Notes: generated by a model not told the origin, from the sequence alone. Counted from the first letter of the stretch, positions 26,326 to 35,635 are shown. The stretch is 64,000 nt of DNA from Streptomyces tibetensis (GCF_007655005.1 NZ_SZVW01000005.1:1-64000), one strand, 5' to 3'. Translations and numbers: made by a program.

Positions 26326-27495
26326 ATGCGCACCATCCTGATCATGGGCCCCGGCGGCAGCGGGCGCACCACACTCGCCGCTGCCACCGCGCTCACCGCC
26401 GCCCGCGAGGGCGGCCGCACCCTCGTCCTCGGCACCGACCGTACCGACACCCTCGGTGCCGCCCTGGGCGTGCCCACGGGGCCGAAGCCGGTCGAGGCCG
26501 CACCCCGTCTCACCGCCTGGCGCCCCGACCCCGCCGGGGACTTCCGCAGGGACCTCGCCGCCCTCCAGGACCGTGCCTCCTCCGCTCTGGACCTGCTCGG
26601 CGCCTCCCACCTCGACCCCGAGGAGCTCACCCCCCTGCCCGGCGCCGGGGAACTCGCGCTGCTGCGCGCCCTGCGCGACGCCGCGTTGTCGGACAAGTAC
26701 GACACCCTCGTCGTCGACCTCCCCCCGGCCCCCGAGGCCCTCGCCCTGCTCGCCCTGCCCGAGGAACTCCGCCGCTACCTGCGCCGCCTCCTCCCGCCCG
26801 AACGGCAGGCCGCCCGCGCGCTGCGCCCCGTCCTGGGCCGCCTCGCCGGCGTCCCCATGCCCGCCGAGTGGCTCTACGAGACGGCAGCACGCTGGGACCT
26901 GGAACTGGCCGCCGTCGAAGCGGTCGTCGCCGACCGCGGCACCGTCGTGCGCCTGGTCGCCGAGCCCGGCCCGGCCGGCGACGACATGCTGCGCACCGCC
27001 CGACTCGGCCTCGCCCTGCGGGGTCTGCGCACCGACGTCGTGGTCGCCAACCGCGTCCTGCCCGAGGCCTCCCCGGACACCTGGCTCGCCGGCCCGGTCG
27101 CCCAGCAGCGCAAGACGCTGGAGGAGTGGCGCGAGACCTGCGCCGTCCGCACCGTCGCCCACCTGGGGCGCGACCCGCGCGGCACCGACGACCTCACCGC
27201 CCTCGCCGTGCCCGGCACCGAGCAGGCGGCGCCCGCCGCCGACTGGCCCGTGACCGACCGGCTCGGCGAGGACGGCGTGCTCGTCTGGCGGATCCCGCTG
27301 CCCGGCGCCATACGCGAGGAACTCGACCTCGTCCGGCGCGGCGACGAACTCCTCGTCACGGCGGGGACGTTCCGCCGGATCGTCCCGCTGCCCTCCGCAC
27401 TGCGCCGCTGCACCGTCGACGGGGCCGCCCTGCGCGACGGCGAGCTGTGCATCCGCTTCGCGCCCGACCCGAAGCTGTGGCCGCAGGGCCGGTGA
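26326..27495 (+). CDS. ArsA/GET3-like ATPase with altered P-loop
   Basis: 389 aa. The N-terminus has the deviant-Walker ArsA/MinD layout, but the loop reads GPGGSGRTT (8-16): the signature lysine is Pro9 and the Walker lysine is Arg14. A Walker-B-like segment is TLVVDLPPAPEAL. ATP hydrolysis may therefore be impaired. TAGCGT at 26312-26317 with 8 nt to the ATG and no Shine-Dalgarno suggests a leaderless mRNA. It matches Rv2184c in synteny beside the SRPBCC and FadD15 genes. Annotated homologues are called ion-transporting ATPases, but no arsenic genes are here and that name should not be taken as function. Confidence 0.8.
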   Translation: MRTILIMGPGGSGRTTLAAATALTAAREGGRTLVLGTDRTDTLGAALGVPTGPKPVEAAPRLTAWRPDPAGDFRRDLAALQDRASSALDLLGASHLDPEELTPLPGAGELALLRALRDAALSDKYDTLVVDLPPAPEALALLALPEELRRYLRRLLPPERQAARALRPVLGRLAGVPMPAEWLYETAARWDLELAAVEAVVADRGTVVRLVAEPGPAGDDMLRTARLGLALRGLRTDVVVANRVLPEASPDTWLAGPVAQQRKTLEEWRETCAVRTVAHLGRDPRGTDDLTALAVPGTEQAAPAADWPVTDRLGEDGVLVWRIPLPGAIREELDLVRRGDELLVTAGTFRRIVPLPSALRRCTVDGAALRDGELCIRFAPDPKLWPQGR

Positions 27496-27623
27496 GACGA
27501 GGGGACGGAAGGGGGGAGAAGGCAGGGGGAGGAAAGGGGGCGAACACGGCCGGTACGGGCCCGTGAACCCGGTACGCCCGTTCGGGTAACGTCGTAGGGA
27601 CGAACCGTAGTCAGGAGGCCGTG

Positions 27624-28124
27624 ATGAGCGAAGATCTCCCTCCGTCCGGCGCCGCCCGGGAAGGGGCCGCGGACGACGTGCGGGCGAGCGACGCCGACGC
27701 CTGGGCGACCGCGTGCGCCGAGGACCTCCAGGCGGAGAAGGCCCGCCGCCGCGCCGAGCACGGCACGCCCCCCGGCTCCGCGGCCGAGGAACTGAAGAAA
27801 CTCGTCGACGCCGTCGCCGAGAAGCTGTCCGGCGTCCAGTCCCCGCTGCTCGGCGCGGTCGCGGGACCCGCCGCCCAGCAGGTCGTACGACAGGTCGTGC
27901 AGCAGGCCAAGGACGCCGTGGAACCCGTCATCGAGCGCAACCCGGACGTCTTCGACCACCTGGCCGCGGCCGGGAACGAACTGCTCGCCGCCTACCGCTC
28001 CGCCGTTCAGGCCCAGGAAGGCCGCTGGACCGGCCGCGACGACCAGCACGACCCCCGTGACCGGGGCGAACGCCGGGACGGCGGCGACGACGCCGGCCCC
28101 GGGGAGCGCATCGACCTGGACTGA
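27624..28124 (+). CDS. DUF5304-type hypothetical protein
   Basis: 166 aa from ATG 27624, with AGGAGG 5 nt upstream; GTG 27621 just before it would be too close. The protein is soluble, Ala/Asp/Glu rich, with an N-terminal helix (DAWATACAEDLQAEKARRR), a middle helical segment (about 50-125) and a charged Asp/Arg/Gly tail (130-166) that looks disordered. No catalytic motif is visible. The family is restricted to Streptomyces-like genomes. The glucokinase gene follows 132 bp later; a functional link is not shown. Confidence 0.75.
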   Translation: MSEDLPPSGAAREGAADDVRASDADAWATACAEDLQAEKARRRAEHGTPPGSAAEELKKLVDAVAEKLSGVQSPLLGAVAGPAAQQVVRQVVQQAKDAVEPVIERNPDVFDHLAAAGNELLAAYRSAVQAQEGRWTGRDDQHDPRDRGERRDGGDDAGPGERIDLD

Positions 28125-28256
28125 GTCCCCGGACCCGGCCGAGAGGCGGCCCCGGTACGGCATCCCGGGGTGCCCAGCGTGCGGACGACAGCGAACCCGG
28201 TGACATGCCTCGGGTACCGTTGGCCGTAGCGGGGCTCGACCGAAACTGAGGGATTC

Positions 28257-29210
28257 ATGGGACTCACCATCGGCGTCGACATCGGCGGCACGAAGATCGC
28301 GGCCGGCGTGGTCGATGAGGACGGCAACATCCTCTCGACCCACAAGGTGCCGACCCCGGGCACGGCTGAGGGCATCGTGGACGCCATCGCTTCGGCGGTG
28401 GACGGCGCACGCGTCGGTCACGACATCGTCGGCGTGGGCATCGGTGCCGCCGGCTACGTGAACCGGCAGCGCTCCGAGGTCTACTTCGCGCCCAACATCC
28501 ACTGGCGCAACGAGCCGCTCAAGAACAAGGTCGAGGCCCGCGTGGGCCTCCCGGTGGTCGTGGAGAACGACGCGAACGCCGCGGCGTGGGGCGAGTACAA
28601 GTTCGGGGCCGGCAAGGGCCACCGCAACGTCATCTGCATCACCCTGGGCACCGGCCTCGGCGGCGGCATCATCATCGGCAACAAGCTGCGCCGCGGGCAC
28701 TTCGGCGTGGCCGCCGAGTTCGGCCACATCCGCATGGTGCCGGACGGCCTGCTGTGCGGCTGCGGCTCGCAGGGCTGCTGGGAGCAGTACGCCTCCGGCC
28801 GCGCCCTCGTCCGGTACGCCAAGCAGCGCGCCAACGCCACCCCCGAGAACGCCGAGACCCTGCTCGGCCTCGGCAACGGCACGCCCGAGGGCATCGAGGG
28901 CAAGCACATCTCCATGGCCGCCCGCCAGGGCGACCGGGTGGCCGTCGACTCCTACCGCGAACTGGCCCGCTGGGTCGGCGCGGGCCTCGCCGACCTGGCC
29001 TCGCTCTTCGACCCCTCCGCGTTCATCGTCGGCGGCGGTCTCTCCGACGAGGGCGAACTGGTCCTGGGCCCGATCCGCAAGTCCTACAAGCGCTGGCTGG
29101 TCGGCGGCAACTGGCGCCCGGTGGCGGAGGTCAGAGCGGCGGAACTGGGCAACAAGGCAGGCCTGGTGGGCGCGGCGGACCTGGCCCGCGAGCCCGACCC
29201 GATCATGTAA
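28257..29210 (+). CDS. glkA: Glucokinase, ROK family
   Basis: 317 aa, the exact length of S. coelicolor GlkA. The ATP motif DIGGTKIAAGV (8-18), catalytic Asp105 (ENDANAA), and the ROK zinc site His157, Cys167, Cys169, Cys174 (CGCGSQGCWEQYASG) are all present. It phosphorylates glucose from ATP. In Streptomyces it also mediates glucose repression, probably by contact with transport and regulatory proteins; there is no DNA-binding domain. AGGGA precedes the ATG. Confidence 0.96.
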   Translation: MGLTIGVDIGGTKIAAGVVDEDGNILSTHKVPTPGTAEGIVDAIASAVDGARVGHDIVGVGIGAAGYVNRQRSEVYFAPNIHWRNEPLKNKVEARVGLPVVVENDANAAAWGEYKFGAGKGHRNVICITLGTGLGGGIIIGNKLRRGHFGVAAEFGHIRMVPDGLLCGCGSQGCWEQYASGRALVRYAKQRANATPENAETLLGLGNGTPEGIEGKHISMAARQGDRVAVDSYRELARWVGAGLADLASLFDPSAFIVGGGLSDEGELVLGPIRKSYKRWLVGGNWRPVAEVRAAELGNKAGLVGAADLAREPDPIM

Positions 29211-29229
29211 ACGCCTCTGATTTGTTCTT

Positions 29230-29280
29230 GGGGCGCGGGGAACTGCGCGATCAGCCACGTACCACCGGCACTCGCGCACC
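29230..29280 (+). repeat. Streptomyces intergenic repeat, copy 4
   Basis: GGGGCGCGGGGAACTGCGC then GATCAGCCACGTACCACCGG, 19 bp after the glkA stop. It matches copies at 2034 and 20989 over about 40 bp. Confidence 0.75.
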
Positions 29281-29319
29281 ATCCCCGCGCCCCGCCCGCG
29301 TCGGGCGTAAATTGATCAC

Positions 29320-30105
29320 ATGTCGCTGCTCCCCAACTCGCGTACAGAACCCGACGGTTCCGCAGTCATCAGGGTCCTCGGCTACAACATCCGCTCCATG
29401 CGCGACGACACCGACGCCCTGGCCCGCGTCATCAGGGCGTGCGAGCCCGACCTCGTCCTCATCCAGGAAGCCCCCCGCTTCTTCCGCTGGCGCAAGAAAC
29501 TCGCCCGCCTGGCCCTCGCCTCCGACCTCGTGATCGTCACCGGCGGCGCCACCACCACAGGACCGGCGATCCTCAGCTCGCTCCGGGCGAGCGTCGAACG
29601 CACCGAGGACATCCTCCTGCCCCCCACCCCGGGCCTGCACCGCCGCGGCTTCGCCACCGCGGTCGTCCGTCTCGCCGGCGCCCGCCTCGGCGTCCTCAGC
29701 TGCCACCTGTCCCTGCAGAAGGACGAGCGCTACGAGCAGTCCGGCATGCTCCTGGACCGGCTCGCCGGTATGGGAGTGCAGCACGCGATCGTCGGCGGTG
29801 ACCTCAACGAACGCCCCGACGGCCCGGCCTTCCGCCGACTGGCCGACGCCCTGACCGACTGCCGGGCCGCGGCCCCCTGGGGCGGCGAGCACACCTGGAC
29901 ACCCACCGACCCCTACCAGCGCATCGACGCGATCTTCGCGACGAAGGGCATCGAGGTGCTGGGCTGCGGCGTTCCGTCCGGGCAGCCGGGGGTGTCCGAC
30001 GCGGACCTGAGGGCGGCCACGGACCACCTCCCGGTCCTGGCCGCCCTCAGAGTCCCGGCTTCCCAAGGCCTGTCGTTCGGATCAGGCCCGAACGACGGGC
30101 CCTAG
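29320..30105 (+). CDS. Endonuclease/exonuclease/phosphatase family hydrolase
   Basis: 261 aa DNase-I-like fold. The conserved blocks are LGYNIRSM, LVLIQEAP (metal-binding Glu), SCHLSLQ, GGDLNERPDG, RIDAIFATKG and the terminal catalytic DHLPV. No signal peptide is present, so a cytosolic substrate (nucleic acid, inositol phosphate or phospholipid) is likely; sequence alone does not choose. The stop overlaps the 3' end of the convergent gene by 4 bp. Confidence 0.87.
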   Translation: MSLLPNSRTEPDGSAVIRVLGYNIRSMRDDTDALARVIRACEPDLVLIQEAPRFFRWRKKLARLALASDLVIVTGGATTTGPAILSSLRASVERTEDILLPPTPGLHRRGFATAVVRLAGARLGVLSCHLSLQKDERYEQSGMLLDRLAGMGVQHAIVGGDLNERPDGPAFRRLADALTDCRAAAPWGGEHTWTPTDPYQRIDAIFATKGIEVLGCGVPSGQPGVSDADLRAATDHLPVLAALRVPASQGLSFGSGPNDGP

Positions 30106-30737
30106 ACGACCGCGCCCCGCCCGGGGTCGTCGTCCTCCTCGTCGTCCGTGCGCATCCGCATCACCAGCGTCGCGAACCCGCCGAGGAACCCGCCGATCCC
30201 CAGCGTGGCCAGCCACCAGGTCATGTCCCAGCCGAGCAGCACGGCCAGCAGGAGCAGCACCGGCCCGCCGAGCACGCCGAGCCAGGCGAACTTGGCCGTC
30301 GGGTCGCCGGTGGGCAGCGGGGGCGGCTCCGGGGGCACGAAGTGGCCTTCGTCGTCCTCGTCGAAGTCGTCCTCGGCGGGCTCGGGCGTGGAGTAGTCAC
30401 GCGGGCCGACGCCGGGCGCGAAGGAGACCGAGCCGCCCAGGGGCTTCACGGGATCCTGCCCGGGCCCGGGCCTCTCGGCCTCCTCCGACTCGACCGGCTT
30501 CACGGCGTCCCCGGACTTCACGGCCGTCTCGCCCCGGTCGCCGTCCAGCACGGTGTCGTTGGTCCCGGTCGCGGGCAGTGCCAGGTCCTCGATGGACTTG
30601 AACGGCTTGGCGCCCGGCGGGTCCGGCGGCTCCTCGCCGTACCCGGCGACGATCGCCGCCCAGGCGGCCTCCTCGTCGAAGGGGACGCCCTTGTCGTCCG
30701 GCTCCCGGCCTTCGCGGTCGGAGTCGTGCTCAGCCAC
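30102..30737 (-). CDS. Conserved membrane protein with acidic N-terminal region
   Basis: 211 aa from GTG 30737 (GGGA upstream), overlapping the upstream esterase stop by 8 nt. The first 140 residues are acidic, Pro-rich and probably disordered, beginning with a conserved FDEEAAWAAIVAGYGEEPPDPPG patch. Two adjacent membrane helices follow (about 152-192) and the tail is Asp/Glu rich. The protein is recognisable as a conserved Streptomyces family, not as an enzyme. It is translationally coupled to the esterase. Confidence 0.78.
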   Translation of the reverse strand: MAEHDSDREGREPDDKGVPFDEEAAWAAIVAGYGEEPPDPPGAKPFKSIEDLALPATGTNDTVLDGDRGETAVKSGDAVKPVESEEAERPGPGQDPVKPLGGSVSFAPGVGPRDYSTPEPAEDDFDEDDEGHFVPPEPPPLPTGDPTAKFAWLGVLGGPVLLLLAVLLGWDMTWWLATLGIGGFLGGFATLVMRMRTDDEEDDDPGRGAVV

Positions 30738-31527
30738 CTGCGGTCGTCCCTTCCTTGCCGAGCCCGGGCTCCTCGCCGAGGCCGGACGCGATGCGGCCGA
30801 TGAACGCGAGGCTCTCCTCGTGGATCCGGTCCGCGTCATGGTCCAACGTGGCGACGTGGTAGCTCTGTTCCAGGATGACCTCTTTCACGTCCGTCGAGGA
30901 GATACGGCTGAGGATCCGGGCCGAGTCGACGGGCGGCACCACATGGTCCTGCGGGCTGCGCAGCAGCAGCACCGGCTGGGTGACCTGCGGCAGATCACGG
31001 TCCGTGGCCTGGAAGAACTGCCGCAGCGAGTGCGCCGCGTGCAGCGGCACCCGGTCGTAGCCGAGCTCCTTGCCGTCCGGCTTGGCGATGTCGCTGGCGA
31101 TGCCCTTCGTCGCGGGGACGAGGTGGCGCACCACCGGCAGGGCGTGCGCGGCCAGGCCGTGCACCTTGTTCGCGGGGTTGACGACCATGACACCGCGGAC
31201 GGCGTCGCCGTGCTTCGCGGCCAGCCGCAGGGCCAGCGCGCCGCCCATCGACAGACCGGCCACGAAAACCGTCTCGCGGCGCTCGCACAGCAGACGCAGC
31301 TCGCGGTCCACCTCCGCGTACCAGTCCTGCCAGCCGGTGATCCGCAGGTCCTCCCAGCGCGTGCCGTGCCCGGGCAGCAGCGGCAGGGAGACGGTCAAGC
31401 CGTGCTCGGCGAGGTGCTCCGCCCAGGGGCGCAGCGACTGCGGTGATCCGGTGAAGCCGTGGCAGAGGAGGACGGCGACCTCTCCGCCCTCGTGGTGAAA
31501 CGGCTCGGCTCCGGCAAGGACCGGCAC
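30730..31527 (-). CDS. Alpha/beta hydrolase, carboxylesterase Est30-like
   Basis: 265 aa from GTG 31527, chosen because AGGAGG lies 6 nt upstream; longer forms lack a ribosome-binding site. The oxyanion segment LLCHGFTGSPQ, nucleophile Ser93 (GLSMGG), acid Asp in SPQDHVV and His in SYHVATLD make a complete triad. Est30-type enzymes cleave short and medium acyl esters, and homologues act on monoglycerides. The divergent acyltransferase gene across 188 bp suggests a joint role in glycerolipid turnover. Confidence 0.88.
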   Translation of the reverse strand: MPVLAGAEPFHHEGGEVAVLLCHGFTGSPQSLRPWAEHLAEHGLTVSLPLLPGHGTRWEDLRITGWQDWYAEVDRELRLLCERRETVFVAGLSMGGALALRLAAKHGDAVRGVMVVNPANKVHGLAAHALPVVRHLVPATKGIASDIAKPDGKELGYDRVPLHAAHSLRQFFQATDRDLPQVTQPVLLLRSPQDHVVPPVDSARILSRISSTDVKEVILEQSYHVATLDHDADRIHEESLAFIGRIASGLGEEPGLGKEGTTAGG

Positions 31528-31664
31528 CTTCGGCCTCCTGGTCGGTGAGAAGGGACTGGCACGATCACGGAATGTCACGGAACGTCATGGAAGGGGTCGC
31601 ACGGCGTTCGCGGGACCTTCACCGTACGCGACCGCACTGACACCGACCAGGGCCGTCGGCGCCT

Positions 31665-31692
31665 TTGACAGCGCTCCGGGTTAAGGTCTGAT
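31665..31692 (+). promoter_or_regulatory. Probable promoter of the acyltransferase gene
   Basis: TTGACA (31665-31670) is a perfect -35; a 16-nt spacer leads to TCTGAT (31687-31692). AGGAGG for the TTG start follows at about 31703. Confidence 0.4.
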
Positions 31693-31715
31693 CGACACCT
31701 ACAGGAGGCACTCGG

Positions 31716-32612
31716 TTGTTGTACGGCGCGATGAAGGTCACCATCGGGGGTCCACTGAAGCTCGCCTTCAGGCCCTGGGTGGAGGGCCTGGAGAACGTAC
31801 CCGCCGAGGGCGCTGCGATCCTGGCGAGCAATCACCTGTCGTTCTCCGACTCGTTCTTCCTGCCCGCCGTCCTCGACCGGAAGGTCACCTTCATCGCGAA
31901 GGCCGAGTACTTCACCACGCCCGGTGTGAAGGGCCGGATGACGGCCGCCTTCTTCAAGGGGGTCGGGCAGCTCCCGGTGGACCGCTCCGGTGCGCGCGGC
32001 GCGGGCGAGGCCGCCATCAAGAGCGGCATAGAGGTGCTGGAGCGCGGTGAGCTGTTCGGGATCTACCCGGAGGGCACGCGCTCGCCCGACGGACGGCTCT
32101 ACCGGGGCAAGCCGGGCGGCCTCGCGCGCGTGGCGCTCGCCACCGGCGCGCCCGTCATCCCCGTCGCCATGATCGACACGGAGAAGATCCAGCCGCCCGG
32201 GAAGGTCATGCCGAAGCTGATGCGGCCCGGCATCCGGATCGGCAAGCCCCTGGACTTCAGCCGCTACCAGGGCATGGAGCACGACCGGTTCGTGCTGCGC
32301 GCCGTGACCGACGAGGTCATGTACGAGATCATGAACCTCTCCGGCCAGGAATACGTCGACATGTACGCCACGGCCATGAAGCGGCAGCTCACGGAAGCGG
32401 CGAAGGCGGAGAAGGAAGCCGAGAAGGCGGCCAAGGCCGCCCTCGCACGGGCGGAGAAGGAACAGGCCGAGAAGGAGAAGGCCGAGCGGGAACAGGCCGA
32501 GCGGGAACAGGCCGGCGGGCAACAGGCCGAGCGGGAACAGGCGGCGAAGGAACAGGCCGAGAAGCAGAAGCAGACGGAACAGCAGGCGGAGCAGCGGCGG
32601 ACCGAGCCCTAG
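31716..32612 (+). CDS. plsC: 1-acyl-sn-glycerol-3-phosphate acyltransferase with charged repeat tail
   Basis: 298 aa. The PlsC domain holds NHLSFSD (His40, Asp45) and YPEGTRS (119-122 plus), the catalytic and substrate motifs for making phosphatidic acid. The start is TTG with AGGAGG 7 nt upstream, a weak start codon backed by a strong ribosome-binding site. Residues 223-298 are a low-complexity Glu/Ala/Lys/Gln tail made of near-repeats of EQAEREQAEKE, probably a long single helix; most PlsC proteins end before it. Synteny matches Rv2182c of M. tuberculosis. Confidence 0.88.
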   Translation: MLYGAMKVTIGGPLKLAFRPWVEGLENVPAEGAAILASNHLSFSDSFFLPAVLDRKVTFIAKAEYFTTPGVKGRMTAAFFKGVGQLPVDRSGARGAGEAAIKSGIEVLERGELFGIYPEGTRSPDGRLYRGKPGGLARVALATGAPVIPVAMIDTEKIQPPGKVMPKLMRPGIRIGKPLDFSRYQGMEHDRFVLRAVTDEVMYEIMNLSGQEYVDMYATAMKRQLTEAAKAEKEAEKAAKAALARAEKEQAEKEKAEREQAEREQAGGQQAEREQAAKEQAEKQKQTEQQAEQRRTEP

Positions 32613-32640
32613 CCGGGGCTCGGGTCGGGGGGCGGGGGAG

Positions 32641-33867
32641 ATGGCCAAGCGCGAGCGCGTCATGAGGATGTCGGTCGAGCAGCCCCTGTGGCGTGCGCTC
32701 ACCGGCTACCGGGTGCTCACGATGCTGTACGCGGTCGGCCTGTTCGCCACCGCCTACGAGGAGTTCGCCCGCCCCTGGGTCGCCGTCGCCTACTACGCCG
32801 TGCTGTGCGGCTGGACCCTGGCCACGCTGCCCCGGGTCGCGAACGCGGCCCGCTGCACCAAGGGGTTCCTCGCCGCCGACCTGACCATCGCCCTCACCGG
32901 CATCCTGCTCACACCCGTCGCCGACGCGCACGAGCGGGTCCAGTCGGGCGGCCCGACCCTGCCGTCGATATGGACCGCGGGCGCCGTCCTCGCCTTCGCC
33001 GTCAAGGGCGGCTGGCGCTGGGCGGCCCTCGCCTCCGGCCTGGTGGCCGTCGCCAACCTGGTCGAGCGCGGCAGCCCGGCCCGTGACACCGTCCACAACG
33101 TCATCCTGGTCTGCATCGCCTCCGTCGCCATCGGCTACGTCGTCGAGGTCGCCCGCGCCTCCGAGCGCACCCTCGCCCGCGCCCTGGAGATCGAGGCCAC
33201 CACCCGCGAGCGCGAGCGTCTGGCCCGGGACATCCACGACAGCGTGCTCCAGGTGCTGGCGATGGTGCAGCGCCGCGGAGCGGTGATCGGTGGAGAGGCG
33301 GCCGAGCTGGGCCGGATGGCCGGTGAGCAGGAGGTCGCGCTGCGCACCCTGGTCTCCGGCGGCCTCGTACCCGTCTCCCGCGTGTCGGAGGACGCCGCCC
33401 AGGGAGCGGTCGTACGAGCCGTCGACGAGGAGCCGGAGGAGAGCGGACCCATCGACCTGCGCGCCCTGCTCGCGCCGTACGCGGGCGCCCTGGTCAGCCT
33501 CGCCGAGCCCGGCGCGCCCGTGCCGCTGGCGCCGGGTGCCGCCCGGGAGGTGGCCGCCGCCGTCGGAGCCGCCCTGGACAACGTCCGCCGTCATGCCGGT
33601 CAGGACGCGCGCGCCTGGATCCTGGTCGAGGACGAGCCGGACGAGGTGATCGTCACCGTGCGGGACGACGGGCCCGGCATCCCGGAGGGACGGCTCGACC
33701 AGGCCGAGGACGAGGGGCGGCTGGGTGTCGCCCTGTCGATCCGCGGCCGGCTGCGTGACCTCGGCGGCAGCGCGGAGCTGATCTCGGTGCCGGGCCAGGG
33801 CACGGAGGTCGAGCTGAAGGTACCGAAGGACGCGACGAGCACACGGGGGAAGGCGGAGCAGCGATGA
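32641..33867 (+). CDS. macS: Sensor histidine kinase, MacS-like
   Basis: 408 aa, NarL/DesK-class sensor. Four to five membrane helices lie in residues 20-170, then the HisKA_3 dimerisation helix with phospho-acceptor His199 (RLARDIHDSVLQVL), then an HATPase domain with ALDNVRRHA (N box) and DDGPGIPEGRL (G1). Position and sequence match SCO2121, partner of MacR in the pair that regulates morphogenesis and actinorhodin in S. coelicolor. ATG 32641 is taken; ATG 32662 or 32668 is possible since Shine-Dalgarno signals are weak. The stop overlaps macR (ATGA). Confidence 0.85.
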   Translation: MAKRERVMRMSVEQPLWRALTGYRVLTMLYAVGLFATAYEEFARPWVAVAYYAVLCGWTLATLPRVANAARCTKGFLAADLTIALTGILLTPVADAHERVQSGGPTLPSIWTAGAVLAFAVKGGWRWAALASGLVAVANLVERGSPARDTVHNVILVCIASVAIGYVVEVARASERTLARALEIEATTRERERLARDIHDSVLQVLAMVQRRGAVIGGEAAELGRMAGEQEVALRTLVSGGLVPVSRVSEDAAQGAVVRAVDEEPEESGPIDLRALLAPYAGALVSLAEPGAPVPLAPGAAREVAAAVGAALDNVRRHAGQDARAWILVEDEPDEVIVTVRDDGPGIPEGRLDQAEDEGRLGVALSIRGRLRDLGGSAELISVPGQGTEVELKVPKDATSTRGKAEQR

Positions 33868-34553
33868 CGGAGACCACCGGAGACGGGCAGGACCCGATCA
33901 AGGTCATGGTCGTCGACGACCACCCGATGTGGCGCGACGCGGTCGCCCGCGACCTGGCCGAGTCGGGCTTCGAGGTGGTCGCCACCGCGGGCGACGGCGA
34001 CCAGGCCGTACGCCGCGCCAAGGCCGCCGCACCCGACGTCCTCGTGCTCGACCTGAACCTGCCGGCCAAGCCCGGCGTGCAGGTCTGCAAGGAGGTCGTC
34101 GCCGCGAACCCCGCCCTGCGGGTGCTCGTGCTGTCGGCGAGCGGCGAGCACGCCGACGTCCTGGAGGCCGTGAAGTCCGGCGCGACCGGCTATCTGCTGA
34201 AGTCCGCCTCCACCGCGGAACTGCAGGATGCGGTCCGCCGCACGGCCGTCGGCGACCCGGTTTTCACCCCCGGCCTCGCCGGACTGGTCCTCGGCGAGTA
34301 CCGCCGCCTGGCCTGCGAACCCGCCCCCGCGGCCGACACCGGCGAACCCAAGGCGCCCCGGCTCACCGACCGCGAGACCGAGGTGCTGCGCCTGGTCGCC
34401 AAGGGCCTGAGCTACAAGCAGATCGCCGAACGCCTGGTCATCTCCCACCGCACGGTGCAGAACCACGTCCAGAACACCCTCGGCAAGCTCCAGCTGCACA
34501 ATCGCGTGGAGCTCGTGAGGTACGCGATAGAGCGCGGCCTCGACGACGAGTGA
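33864..34553 (+). CDS. macR: LuxR-family response regulator, MacR-like
   Basis: 229 aa. The receiver domain has Asp18-Asp19, phospho-acceptor Asp63 (VLVLDLNLP) and Lys113; the C-terminal LuxR helix-turn-helix is LTDRETEVLRLVAKGLSYKQIAERLVISHRTVQNHV. It is translationally coupled to the kinase. MacR of S. coelicolor binds inverted repeats of the form TGAGTAC-n2-GTACTCA to control membrane morphogenesis genes. No full site of that form was found in front of macS. Confidence 0.87.
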   Translation: MTETTGDGQDPIKVMVVDDHPMWRDAVARDLAESGFEVVATAGDGDQAVRRAKAAAPDVLVLDLNLPAKPGVQVCKEVVAANPALRVLVLSASGEHADVLEAVKSGATGYLLKSASTAELQDAVRRTAVGDPVFTPGLAGLVLGEYRRLACEPAPAADTGEPKAPRLTDRETEVLRLVAKGLSYKQIAERLVISHRTVQNHVQNTLGKLQLHNRVELVRYAIERGLDDE

Positions 34554-34606
34554 GGCGCACGTCACACTGACCTTTCGTCAGGTACCTGCGGCGAAGGGAC
34601 TGTTCC

Positions 34607-35635
34607 ATGCGCGTCGGAGTACTGACCGGAGGCGGCGACTGCCCCGGCCTCAACGCCGTCATCCGGGCCGCCGTCCGCAAGGGCGTGCAGGAGTACGGCT
34701 ATGACTTCACCGGCTTCCGGGACGGCTGGCGAGGACCCATGGAAGGCGACACCGTCCGGCTCGACATCCCCGCGGTGCGCGGCATCCTGCCCCGTGGCGG
34801 CACGATTCTCGGCTCCTCGCGGACCAACCCGCTGAAGGTGGAGAACGGTATCCGCCGGATCAAGGAGACCCTCGCCGGACTGGAGGTGGAGGCGCTCATC
34901 GCGATCGGCGGCGAGGACACCCTGGGCGTGGCCGCCCGCCTGTCCGACGAGCACGGCGTGCCCTGCGTGGGCGTTCCGAAGACCATCGACAACGACCTGT
35001 CCGCCACCGACTACACCTTCGGCTTCGACACCGCCGTCGGCATCGCGACCGAGGCCATCGACCGGCTGCACACCACCGCCGAGTCCCACATGCGGGTTCT
35101 GGTCGTCGAGGTGATGGGCCGGCACGCCGGCTGGATCGCCCTCCACTCCGGCCTGGCCGGCGGCGCCAACGTCATCCTCATCCCCGAGCAGCGCTTCGAC
35201 GTCGAGCAGGTGTGCGCGTGGGTGACCTCCCGCTTCCGGGCGTCGTACGCGCCGATCGTGGTGGTCGCCGAGGGAGCGATGCCGAAGGACGGTGACATGG
35301 TCCTCAAGGACCAGTCCCTGGACTCCTTCGGGCACGTGCGGCTGTCCGGGGTGGGCGAGTGGCTCGCCAAGCAGATCGAGAAGCGCACCGGGAAGGAGGC
35401 CCGGACGACGGTCCTGGGGCATGTCCAGCGTGGCGGCACCCCCAGCGCCTTCGACCGCTGGCTCGCCACCCGCTTCGGTCTGCACGCCATCGACTGCGTC
35501 CGGGACCGCGACTTCGGCCGGATGGTCGCCCTGCGAGGCACCGACATCGTCCGCGTCCCCCTCGCGGACGCGACGGCCCGCCTGAAGACGGTCGACCCCG
35601 CGCTGTACGAGGAGGTCGGGGTCTTCTTCGGCTGA
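34607..35635 (+). CDS. pfkA: ATP-dependent 6-phosphofructokinase
   Basis: 342 aa, length of Streptomyces PfkA enzymes. GGGDCPGLNAVIR is the nucleotide loop, GGEDT (101-105) replaces the GGDGS of E. coli, and PKTIDND carries catalytic Asp128 and Asp130; MGRHAGWIA and HVQRGGTPSAFDR complete the substrate site. Glycolytic phosphorylation of fructose 6-phosphate. S. coelicolor has three pfkA paralogues; the position fits SCO2119. GGGA precedes the ATG. The end of the gene (VGVFFG stop) is the first unit of a 41-bp tandem array. Confidence 0.95.
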   Translation: MRVGVLTGGGDCPGLNAVIRAAVRKGVQEYGYDFTGFRDGWRGPMEGDTVRLDIPAVRGILPRGGTILGSSRTNPLKVENGIRRIKETLAGLEVEALIAIGGEDTLGVAARLSDEHGVPCVGVPKTIDNDLSATDYTFGFDTAVGIATEAIDRLHTTAESHMRVLVVEVMGRHAGWIALHSGLAGGANVILIPEQRFDVEQVCAWVTSRFRASYAPIVVVAEGAMPKDGDMVLKDQSLDSFGHVRLSGVGEWLAKQIEKRTGKEARTTVLGHVQRGGTPSAFDRWLATRFGLHAIDCVRDRDFGRMVALRGTDIVRVPLADATARLKTVDPALYEEVGVFFG

